Source: Euptelea pleiosperma (Eukaryota; Streptophyta; Magnoliopsida; Ranunculales; Eupteleaceae). From it: 64,000 nt of DNA. The notes beneath the pieces were generated by a model. The model saw nothing but the letters and a program-made list of their open reading frames with translations, was not told where the DNA came from and did no database searches. The stretch spans positions 45,192,450-45,256,449 of the forward strand of contig CM068545.1 of assembly GCA_035048495.1 (NCBI GenBank), given 5' to 3'. Positions 1 through 9,199 of the stretch are shown here, one piece after another (positions within the stretch are counted from its first letter, which is position 1; the number at the start of each line of letters is the position of its first letter). Both the position numbers and the translations under genes were made by a program.

Positions 1-17
1 TGAAGACTTGGAACAAG

Positions 18-34
18 ATTCGGGACAGTCGGAA
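18..34 (+). other. CENP-B-box-like 17-mer, representative copy
   Basis: ATTCGGGACAGTCGGAA fits the vertebrate CENP-B box consensus NTTCGNNNNANNCGGGN at TTCG, at the central A and at CGG, differing only in the last core G (A here). The same site recurs in O, E, F and M monomers; A, B, D, G, L and N types have one or two more changes. Plants have no confirmed CENP-B orthologue with this role, so this may be coincidence amplified by the repeat. Confidence 0.4.
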
Positions 35-688
35 CAAGTTTGCTCCGTTCGTGTGTCAATTAATTGGACTCAGTTTGTGCGTTACACTCCTAAGCTTATA
101 ATAAGTGACTTTTTCGCAACCGGATCTCGTAATTTGACTCAATCTGTTCCATTGCAATTGTTTCAACACATTTAAAGTCTTGGAACAAGATTCGGGACAA
201 TCGAAACAAGTTTGCTCCATCCGTGCGTCAATGTCTCTAATTGGACTCAGTTTGTTTGTTACATTCCGAAGCCTATAACTAGTGACTTTTGTGCAACCGG
301 ACCTCGTAATTTGACTCGAACTCTTCTATTACTAATGTTTCAACACATTTGCTGTGTTTGAAAAAGATTCGGGACAGTCGAAACAATTTTGCTCCATCCG
401 TGCGTCAATGTCGCTAATTGGACTCAGTTTGTGTGTTACATTCCGAAGCCTATAACTAGTGATTTTTTCGCAACCGGACCCCGTAATTTGACTCAAACTC
501 TTCCATTACTATTATTTCAACAAATTTGAAGTGTTGGAACAAGATTTAGGACAGTCGGAAGAAGTTTGCTCCATCCGTTCGTCAACGTCTTTAATTGGAC
601 TCAATTTGTTTGTTACATTCGTAAGCCTATAATTACTTACTTTTTCGCAATCGGACTTCGTAATTTGACTCAATATCTTCTATTACAA

Positions 689-719
689 TTGTTTCAACAC
701 ATTTGAAGTGTTGGAACAA
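689..719. repeat. Dyad (inverted repeat) at the monomer boundary, representative copy
   Basis: The arm TTGTTTCAACAC (689-700) and the arm GTGTTGGAACAA (708-719) are reverse complements at 11 of 12 positions, separated by a 7-nt loop (ATTTGAA). Versions of this dyad recur at the start of most monomers. In E, F and M types the outer part of the right arm changes but a shorter inverted pair remains: in E and F, TTTCAACA pairs with TGTTGAAA exactly. Short dyads able to form hairpins or cruciforms are a described property of many centromeric satellites. Function here is inferred, not shown. Confidence 0.75.
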
Positions 720-2102
720 GATTCGGGACTGTCGGAAAAGGTTTACCGCATTCGTGCGTCAATGACCCTAATTGGACTCAGTTTGTGCGTTACATTCCTA
801 AGCTTCTAACTAGTTTCATTTGCACAACCGGATCTCGTAATTTGACTTAGTATCTTCCATTACAATTGTTTCAACACATTTGAACTGTTGAAAAAAGATT
901 CGGGACAGTCGGAACAAGTTTGCTCCGTTCGTGCGTCAATGACTATAATTGGACTCAGTTTGTGCGTTACACTCCTAAGCTTATAACAAGTGACTTTTTC
1001 GCCACCGGTTCTCGTAATTTGACTCAATCTTTTCCATTGCAATTGTTTCAACACATTTAAAGTCTTGGAACAAGATTCGGGACAATCGAAACAAGTTTGC
1101 TCCATCCGTGCGTCAATGTCTCTAATTGGACTCAGTTTGTTTGTTACATTCCGAAGCCTATAACTAGTGACTTTTGTGCAACCGGACCTCGTAATTTGAC
1201 TCGAACTCTTCTATTACTAATGTTTCAACACATTTGCTGTGTTTGAAAAATATTCGGGACAGTCGAAACAATTTTGCTCCATCCGTGCGTCAATGTCGCT
1301 AATTGGACTCAGTTTGTGTGTTACATTCCGAAGCCTATAACTAGTGACTTTTTCGCAACCGGACCCCGTAATTTGACTCAAACTCTTCCATTACTATTAT
1401 TTGAACACATTTGAAGTGTTGGAACAAGATTTAGGACAGTCGGAAGAAGTTTGCTCCATCCGTTCGTCAACGTCTTTAATTGGACTCAATTTGTTTGTTA
1501 CATTCCTAAGCCTATAATTACTTTTTCGCAATCGGACTTCGTAATTTGACTCAATATCTTCTATTACAATTGTTTCAACACATTTGAAGTGTTGGAACAA
1601 GATTCGGGACTGTCGGAACAGGTTTACCGCATTCGTGCGTCAATGACCCTAATTGGACTCAGTTTGTGCGTTACATTCCCAAGCTTATAACTAGTTTCAT
1701 TTGTACAACCGGATCTCGTAATTTGACTTAGTATCTTCCATTACAATTGTTTCAACACATTTGAACTGTTGAAAAAAGATTCGGGACAGTCGGAACAAGT
1801 TTGCTCCATTCGTTCGTCAATGTCTCTAATTGGACTCAGATTGGGTGTTACATTCCTAAGCCTATAATTACTGACTTTTTCGCAACCAGACTTCGTAATT
1901 TCACTCAATATCTTCTATTAGAATTGTTTTAACACATTTGAAGTGTTAGAACAAGATTCGGGACTATAGGAACAAGTTTGTCCCATTCGTGCGTCAATGA
2001 CTCTAATTGGACTCAGTTTGTGCGTCACATTCTAAAGCTTATAACTAGTGAGTTTTGCACAACCGGACCTCGTAATTTGACTCAATCTCTTCCATTGTAA
2101 TT

Positions 2103-2213
2103 GTTTCAACACATTTGAAGTGCTGGAACAAGATTCGGGACAATCGGAACAAGTTTGTTAGACTTTTTCACAACCGGACTTCGTAATTTGACTCAATATC
2201 TTCTATTATAATT
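2103..2213 (+). repeat. H-type short monomer (111 bp), first of 14 copies
   Basis: The middle ~66 bp of the monomer are missing: aagtttgtt is joined directly to agactttttcac. The same join occurs 14 times in the window (near 2157, 10486, 15360, 20236, 23528, 24703, 27993, 33408, 43327, 46967, 50863, 52908, 56022 and 60550), once per long module, so the deletion predates HOR amplification. The length 111 remains a multiple of 3, as does 177. Confidence 0.9.
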
Positions 2214-3126
2214 GTTTTAACACATTTGAAGTGTTGGAACAAGAATCGGGATAGTTGAAACAAGTTTGTTCCATCCGTGCGTCAATGACTCTAATTGGAC
2301 TCAGTTTGGTTGTTACATTCCGAAGCCTATAACTAGTGACTTTTGTGCAACCGGACATCGTAATTTGACTCAAACTCTTCCATTACTATTGTTTCAACAC
2401 ATTTGAAGTTTTTGAAAAATATTCGGGACAGTCGCAACAATTTTGCTCCATCCGTGCGTCAATGTCTCTATTTGGACTCAGTTTGTGTGTTACATTCCGA
2501 AGCCTATAACTAGTGACTTTTTCGCAACCGGACCCTGTAATTTGACTCAAACTCTTCCATCACTATTGTTTCAACACATTTGAAGTGTATGAACAAGATT
2601 TGGGACAGTCGAAAGAAGTTTGCTCCATCCGTTCGTCAATGTCTCTAATTGGACTCAATTTGTGTGTTACATTCCTAAGCCTATAATTACTTACTTTTTC
2701 GCAATCGGAATCCGTAATTTGACTCAATATCTTCTATTACAATTGTTTTAACGCATTTGATGTGTTGGAACAAGATTCGGGACTGTCGGAACAAGTTTAC
2801 CCCATTCGTGCGTAAATGACTCCAATTGCACTCAGTTTGTGCGTTACATTCCCAAGCTTATAACTAGTGACTTTTGCACAACCGGACCTCGTAATTTGAC
2901 TCAATATCTTCCATTACAATTGTTTTAACACATTTGAACTGTTGAAAAAAGATTCGGGACAGTCGAAACAAGTTTGCTCCATTCGTTCGTCAATGTCTCT
3001 AATTGGACTCGGTTTGGGTGTTACATTCCTAAGCCTATAATTACTGACTTTTTCGTATCCGGACTTCGTATTTTGGCTCAATATCTTGTATTACAATTGT
3101 TTTAACACATTTGAAGTGTTCGGGAC

Positions 3127-3311
3127 GGGGTTGGAAAAGCTCTCTTCTCTCTCCTCTCTTTGGGACGATTTTGGGATTCTTGGGTTTTGACGTTGGAAAC
3201 CTTGTGTTTTTTCTTGCGGAGTTCAATAGTTTGTGCCATCTGGTCTGTGATCTGAGGTTGTTCCCTAGGCGACCTCAGTTGTAGAAGGCGCAGGAAGCTC
3301 GATCTTCCCAG
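3127..3311 (+). other. 5' UTR / internal promoter region of LINE-1
   Basis: Non-satellite sequence between the satellite junction and the ORF1 start. It has a pyrimidine-rich stretch (about 3141-3162) and no long ORF on the sense strand. By family knowledge the internal RNA polymerase II promoter of an L1-type element lies here. I see no specific promoter motif. Its presence indicates that the copy was not strongly 5'-truncated. Confidence 0.6.
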
Positions 3312-4820
3312 ATGAATTTACCCAGTTCTGTTCTTGGAGGTAAACCTCCTGATCCCCCTGGTTTGGAACGGGATGGCTTCGCTCCTACCGCTCTTGTTTC
3401 GAATATGGATATCCCCTCGGGGGCCCTTACTTCTGGTGTTCTTGATAAGGGAATGGGCAACCCTTCTACCCATTTTACTAGTTCTGAGCAGCCGATAGAT
3501 GAGAAGAAGGCGTCAGGGTTAGATGCCACCCGATCTGGCGTCAATCAGATCTTCCAACCTTGGAAGAACCTCTTCACAAACTCCTTCGGTAAGATCCACT
3601 CTAACCTTCAATTCTTTGAACCTGCTATTTTAGATGGGAAGCCTGTGGTGGTTTGTCCAGAAATTGTATTCCAAGAAGGGGATAAAATCTGGGGCAACTA
3701 CCTCATTTGCAAGATTGTTGGAAAGAAACTTCCATATTTCATGATCAAGAATACGATGGAGCGGATCTGGAAACCTAAAGGAGCATTGGAAATTACTATT
3801 CAAGAAAATGGTTTTATATATGTTAAATTCACGGTTGAGGGAGACAGGAGCTCTGTGATAGAAGGAGGTCCGTGGTTCATAGGCGGTAGATTGATGATTG
3901 TGCGGGAATGGAGCCAGGAAGTGGAAACTGCAATGTCTGATGTTAAATCTGTACCCATTTGGGTTAAATTTCCAAATTTCCCGAAGACATTATGGACTGA
4001 AAAAGGAATTAGCTATGTGGCCAGCGCCATTGGTAAACCTCTCTGTTTGGACTCTGCCACAGAAAACCGATCTAGATTATCTTTTGCTAGAGTCTGTATC
4101 GAGGTTAACAATGAGAGTTCTTTCCCGGACTCAATTCCAGTCATGATGAGAGATGGCAAGATTCTATCCATTTCAGTCGAATATGCTTGGAAACCTCATA
4201 TATGTTCCAAGTGCTGCTCCCTGGGGCATCTTGAATCTGGTTGCTTGGTCAACAGGAAGATTCAGAAGAAAAATTGGGTTCCAATAGAACGGAAAACTGG
4301 GGAGGGAATGCCCACAAATATAGTGGATACTGGGGTTAATTCAGACAAGGAGAAACCAGATCAAGAAGGATGGACAGAAGTTAAAGGGAAGAAGAAAGCT
4401 TCAGCAGGATTTGATAGAGTGATGGATGCAACCTCATCATCTTCTTCAATAATCAGTAGTCCAACAATAGGAATCAAGAACAAACCCGATGTGTTGGAAG
4501 CTGCGATGCGAGCTAATTTTCCTGTGGAAAAGCTATTTCAGGCGATAGATAGCAGGAACAGGGTTCCTCTTGACAGCAACAGGTTTGAGCTATTAGTTGC
4601 TTCAGACACCTTGGAAGATGAGATTCCTTTGAAGGGCTCCAATCTTTCAGACTTCAGTAATAATGAACTGCAACTACTCAAGAGGAAAGGGAATTCTAAC
4701 TCGGTTGCAGAAATAAGAAGAGGCATATTAGAACTTCAAAATGGTCAGATCAGTCTATCTGAGACAGAAGAACAGGGGATTGCCCTAGAAGGTACTTCTC
4801 ACTCCCTAATTAGTCAATGA
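3312..4820 (+). CDS. LINE ORF1 protein (DUF4283 domain plus CCHC zinc knuckle)
   Basis: A 502-residue uninterrupted ORF. The N-terminal ~70 residues are low-complexity and probably disordered. Residues about 110-290 match the plant DUF4283 pattern, including IEGGPWFI and a tryptophan-rich IWVKFPNFP stretch. A CX2CX4HX4C zinc knuckle (CSKCCSLGHLESGC) lies at residues 298-311 (4203-4244). The C-terminal ~190 residues are charged and serine-rich. In plant L1 elements this protein is the RNA-binding partner that packages the element RNA; that role is known from the family, not shown here. The stop codon overlaps the ORF2 start in an ATGA tetramer (4817-4820), suggesting termination-coupled reinitiation of ORF2. 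The first Met, about 190 nt into the element, is the natural start. Confidence 0.9.
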   Translation: MNLPSSVLGGKPPDPPGLERDGFAPTALVSNMDIPSGALTSGVLDKGMGNPSTHFTSSEQPIDEKKASGLDATRSGVNQIFQPWKNLFTNSFGKIHSNLQFFEPAILDGKPVVVCPEIVFQEGDKIWGNYLICKIVGKKLPYFMIKNTMERIWKPKGALEITIQENGFIYVKFTVEGDRSSVIEGGPWFIGGRLMIVREWSQEVETAMSDVKSVPIWVKFPNFPKTLWTEKGISYVASAIGKPLCLDSATENRSRLSFARVCIEVNNESSFPDSIPVMMRDGKILSISVEYAWKPHICSKCCSLGHLESGCLVNRKIQKKNWVPIERKTGEGMPTNIVDTGVNSDKEKPDQEGWTEVKGKKKASAGFDRVMDATSSSSSIISSPTIGIKNKPDVLEAAMRANFPVEKLFQAIDSRNRVPLDSNRFELLVASDTLEDEIPLKGSNLSDFSNNELQLLKRKGNSNSVAEIRRGILELQNGQISLSETEEQGIALEGTSHSLISQ

Positions 4821-7800
4821 ATAAGATCATGGTCTGGAATGTTCGAGGTCTTAATGACAGTCTCAAGCAGAAGGAGGTTAAAACCTTTATACAATATCAT
4901 AAGCTATCTATCTTTGGATTGCTTGAAACTAAAGTTCGTCAGTTACATAGTAGCCGGATCCAAGATTGGATTGCTCCGGGCTGGGCAATGATTCATAACT
5001 ATAGCAAGGATTTGAAGGGGCGAATATGGATCATTTGGAACCCTCAAGAAATTACTATCAAGGCAACTCATACTAGTCATCAAGCTATTCATTGCGAAGT
5101 GGAAGACTTGATTGGTGGAAAAAAATTTCAGCTCACTACTGTATATGCCGATGATAGCAAAGAGACCAGGAGGGAGTTATGGGCTGATCTACTGAATATT
5201 TCTATTAACATGGTTACACCATGGATTGTTATTGGAGACTTCAACACGATTAGATTTGCTGAAGAAAAGGTGGGGGGCATTCCCGCTAAACTTAGCTCCA
5301 TGCGAGAGTTTAATGATTGTCTCCATGATTCTGTTTTGGAGGATCTCAAAGCTAAAGGGCTCGCATTTACTTGGAGCAATAAAAGCTTTGGTGATAAGAA
5401 GATTCAATGTAAACTGGACAGGGCGCTAGTTAACCGTTTGTGGATTTCTGAGTTCACGGCTGAAGTGGAATTCCTCCAGCCAGGTATTTCAGATCATAGT
5501 CCTATGTTAATGGGCTGGTATGACACCTCCAAACAGGGGAAAAAACCTTTTAGGTTCTTTGACTTTTGGGTGGAGCACCATGAGTTCATGAATCTGGTGG
5601 AAGAGGTTTGGCAGGAAAGGATATTGGGAAATCCAATGTTTCGCCTTACTCAAAAGCTAAAAATCTTGAAGGGTAGGCTTAAGGAGTGGAATACCACGAC
5701 ATTCAACGATCTGAGTAATCGAGTCCGGGTTGCCAAAACTGAACTGGATCACTTTCAAACTTTATCTCAGCAGAAACCCTTTGACATTGCCACTGATTTA
5801 CAAGAAGCTGCAGCTCTTCAAGCCTATGCCAAACTCTCTCAAGATGAAGAGTCTTTTCTCAAGCAGAAATCCCGTATTAATTGGCTCCAACTCGGTGATA
5901 GCAATAGCTCCTTTTTCTACAATTCTATCAAGTCACGCCGGGCTCGGAACTCAATCCTCAGCATTTATGATGCTCATGGCGGTAAAATTACAGACGCTTG
6001 CCAAATTACAGAGGTGGTAGTGAAACACTTCCAGCATCAATTGGGAAGTGAAGACCGTGAATATAATGGGGAATTTATCAAAGCCTTGCTCTTTGATCGA
6101 TCATTGAGCGAGGCGGAAAGCATTCAAATGATTAAGGAAGTTTCAGATGTAGAAATTAAAGATACCTTATTCAGTATGAAAGATTCTAAAGCCCCCGGGC
6201 CTGACGGATTTAATGCCTTATTCTTCAAACGCACATGGAGAATAATAGGTGCAGACTTTATAAAGGCGATTAAGAATTTCTTTAAAGCTAACAAGCTACC
6301 TTCAGGGGTCAACTCCACTTTTATCTCTCTCATCCCTAAGGTCAGTAATCCGACTCATTTGGGAGATTTCCGGCCGATATCTTGTTGCAACATTATATAC
6401 AAATGTATTGCCAAGATCATTGCTAACAGGATAAAGGATCATCTTCCTTTCTTGGTGGGAACAAATCAATCTGCGTTTATTAAAGGCCGACGTATCAGCG
6501 ACAATATTCTGGTCTGCCACGAGCTATTTCACAACTATCACAAGGAAGGAGGGGCACCTAGATGTACAGTCAAGATAGACCTAAGGAAGGCCTATGACAA
6601 CATCCGTTGGGAGTATTCTTGATCTCCTTTCCATGCTGAATTTTCATCCCACTATTATTGAATGGATTAGGCTTTGTATATCTACTGTCAAGTACTCTAT
6701 TCTTATCAATGGGAGTCCTGCGGGGTACTTTGAAGGTCGTAAAGGCATACGTCAAGGATGTCCTTTATCTCCTTACTTATTTGTTCTTGCCATGGAGCTA
6801 CTCAACAATATTTTGAAGGAGAAAGTCCTACTTGGCCTCTTCAAAATTCACCCCAGATGCTCGCATCCCCTCATCACTCACATGTGCTTTGCGGATGACT
6901 TAATGGTTTTCTTTGGGGGAGATGTACAGTCAGCGGCATCCATTAATGAAGTTCTTGATCTCTTTTCGAAAGTTACTGGACTGGATGCTAATCGAGCAAA
7001 AAGTGAGATCTTTTGTGCAGGTATGGAAGAATATACAAAAATGGAAATCATGGACATTCTGGGTTTTAAAGAAGGGATTAAGCCTATACGATACTTAGGC
7101 CTGCCTCTTATCTCTACTAGATTATCAGCTACCGATTGTCAACCTCTTCTTGAACGTATAACTAGCCGGATCCAATCTTGGAAGGGTAGGATCTTGTCTT
7201 ATGCTGGAAGAGTCGAACTTATTAAATCGGTTTTGAATAGTATCCAGATTTTCTGGTCCTATTGTTTCCTGCTACCTATGAAGATCATAAACAGTATGAA
7301 TATCTTATGCGCTAGGTTTCTCTGGGGTGGTCCTGATATGCGAAGGAAAATTCACCTAACACCGTGGGAGAATATCTGTAGACCGAAGCAAGAGGGGGGC
7401 TTGGGACTAAAAGATCTCAAAGTTTGGAATAAAGCGGCGATAATGAGGCACACCTTTAGCATTGCTGCCAAGAAAGATAATATCTGGGTGCATTGGGCAC
7501 AAGCTAACCTCATTAAGTCCAAACGGTTTTGGACTATGCCGATCCCCCAAAAATGCTCTTGGGCTTGGAGGAAAATTCTGAACAGCAGAGAATGTGCTAG
7601 TAAATTCACTAAGCATTTAATTGCTAATGGGCACAACACCTCCCTATGGCATGATCCTTGGCATCCACGAGGTATCCTTCATGAGACACTACGGCGTAAC
7701 CAACGTTTTGACTCCAACCTTCATTCCGAAGATCTAGTGGCTACGTTGATTGAGAATGAAGCTTGGGATGTTCCTTTAGCTCTTACAGTGGACATCGATC

Positions 7801-8972
7801 AGGTTTGGCAAGGACTAGTTGGGGTGGATATTGACACAAATGCCGTTAAGGACGATGTAATATGGACCCCTTCGAACACTGGCGACTACACTCTCCGATC
7901 AGCATATGACCAAATCCGGCATAAAGGCCCTCTAGTGGACTGGTTCAACCTTGTCTGGAATGACAAAAGTGTCCCACGTCACAGTTTCAATGCTTGGCTA
8001 ACTATCAATGGCTGTTTACTTACCATGGACAAACCGTACATCACCTTCATCAACCCAAACAGCACCTGTGTTTTTTGTAGGATGGAAAATGAAACAGTTA
8101 AACACCTCTACTTTGACTGTACTTTCACTCAATCCATTTGGGCAAATGTCCTCATGATATCTAGATTCAACCGAACAGTGCTAACTTCTGATCTTGAAGC
8201 TCAATGGATTCTTAGGAATCTTGTGGGGTCGGATTTGAGAGCCCAAGTTCTGAAAGTCGCTTTCAATGCCACCCTTTATTTTGTTTGGAGAGAAAGGAAC
8301 AATAGGATCTTCCAAAATTCTTACAAACCCAAAGATAATATCCTTTATGAGATTCTCACAATGACAAAAATCAGATTTACCTGTGGAGATAATAAGATTG
8401 TAGATAGTCCACGCACCAGAGAATTCTTTGATGCTTGGAGTATTAATGTGGCTTTTCAGAACACTAGGCCTAAACTTTGTATTTGGAAAAGACCTCCAGC
8501 GGGATTCTGGTTACTCAACACCGATGGCTCTCTAAAAGACAATAGAGCTAGTTATGGGGGAATTATTCGAAATGAAATGGGAGATGCTTTGTTGGCCTAT
8601 GCTGGGCCTAGTCCGATCGTGTCAGTGGTTCATCACGAACTACAAGCTATTGCTGAAGGGCTCATAATAGCGTTATCTCATAATATTCTCAGACTTCGAA
8701 TTGCTTCGGACTCTTTGCATGCTATAGCTATTATCAAAGGAGACTGTAGAGTTCCTTGGAAGTCTCGAATAGTTCTTCACACTATTCTTGAAGAATGGAA
8801 CCGATTTGAAGACATTGACATATATCATACCTATAGAGAAGGGAATCAAGCAGCTGACTGGATTGCTTCTAGCGACAATTTGACAACAAAAGTGATGTTG
8901 CAACCTCCTTTCCATTTTGATCTTGTAACCATCCTCAATGAGGACGCCTCTGGGCGTGTGTATTCACGATAG
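4817..8972 (+). pseudogene. LINE ORF2 (endonuclease-RT-RNase H), broken by one frameshift
   Basis: The replication protein of the element, in two reading frames: 4817-6622, and an open frame that overlaps it and continues to 8972. The endonuclease shows VWNVRGLN near the start, a Glu at residue 37, GDFN (140-143) and SDH (225-227), as in AP-endonuclease-like LINE nucleases. RT begins around SKAPGPDGFN (residues 457-466), with the motif A Asp at residue 588 (KIDLRKAYDN). The frame is lost between about 6600 and 6622, between RT motifs A and B. In the second frame are GIRQGCPLSPYLF, the catalytic FADD (6888-6899), a zf-RVT-like Cys/His region (about 7890-8130) and an RNase H domain (about 8515-8890) with its D-E-D-D residues (TDGS, HHELQA, ASDS, GNQAADW). 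RNase H at this position is typical of a subset of plant L1s. No other stop or shift is visible. Confidence 0.92.
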
Positions 8973-9048
8973 CTTCTTATAAATTCTGGTAGGGGTCCGC
9001 CTAACCCTAGCTTACTTACCAAAAAAAAAAAAAAAAAAAAAAAAAAAA
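8973..9048 (+). other. LINE-1 3' UTR and poly(A) tail
   Basis: 48 nt of 3' UTR are followed by 28 A residues (9021-9048). The 3' UTR contains GGTAGGGGTCCGCC, also found in the 3' end of the second LINE (reverse strand, about 61617-61640), so both belong to one family and probably share the tail recognised by the RT. Confidence 0.85.
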
Positions 9049-9199
9049 CAAGATTCGGGACTGTCGGAACAAGTTTGCCCCATTCGTGCGTCAATGACTC
9101 TAATTGGACTCAGTTTGTGCGTTACATACCTTAGCTTATAACTAGTGACTTTTTCACAACCGGACCTCGTAATTTGACTCAATATCTTCTATTACAATT

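Larger units (their letters stand above)
1..3120 (+). repeat. 177-bp satellite array, segment 1 (one 19-mer HOR, O-A-B-C-D-E-A-B-C-D-F-G-H-I-J-K-L-M-N)
   Basis: Tandem monomers counted from GTTTCAACAC start at 160, 337, 514, 691, 868, 1045 and 1222, an exact 177-bp spacing. I label types by private motifs: O gaagacttgg; A ends cttctattactaat; B ttgctgtgtttg; C gatttaggacag; D ggtttaccgcat; E F-like start plus O-like end; F cagattgggtg; G gactataggaac; H gttagactttttcac (111 bp); I gaatcgggatag; J gtcgcaacaatt; K gtgtatgaacaag; L acgcatttgatg; M ttcgtatccgg; N gtttgccccattcg. The segment runs from inside O to 22 nt into N, where the LINE interrupts it. The second C (1399-1571) is 173 bp because of a 4-bp loss. 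Monomer length and HOR order suggest a centromeric satellite; that location is inference. Confidence 0.95.
3121..9048 (+). mobile_element. Near full-length plant L1-type LINE (LINE-1 of this window)
   Basis: A non-LTR retrotransposon inserted in an N-type satellite monomer. From 5' to 3': about 190 nt of 5' UTR, ORF1 (DUF4283 plus CCHC knuckle), ORF2 (apurinic-type endonuclease, RT, zf-RVT zinc-binding region, RNase H), a short 3' UTR and a 28-nt poly(A) at 9021-9048. The satellite stops at 3120 (22 nt into N) and resumes at 9049 with only about 3 nt of the monomer unaccounted for, so there is no ordinary 7-20 bp target-site duplication. The octamer TTCGGGAC occurs at 3119-3126 and 9054-9061, but not in the expected adjacent position. 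The 5' boundary is uncertain by about 6 nt. One frameshift in ORF2 makes this copy non-autonomous as it stands. Confidence 0.93.

Noticed and set aside
860..1105. Recurring minus-strand ORFs of 61-114 codons across the array, such as this one
   Set aside because: They repeat with the satellite, begin at many different monomers, have no known domain, and follow from a 177-bp period divisible by three. Not annotated as genes.
6594..6622. A separate gene starting at the ATG at 6594
   Set aside because: It is the continuation of LINE ORF2 after a frameshift; the ATG lies inside RT and the preceding frame ends at 6622 in the same motif context.
9021..9048. Poly(A) as a random microsatellite
   Set aside because: It sits directly at the end of a LINE with ORF2 just upstream and satellite resuming after it; it is the retrotransposition tail.
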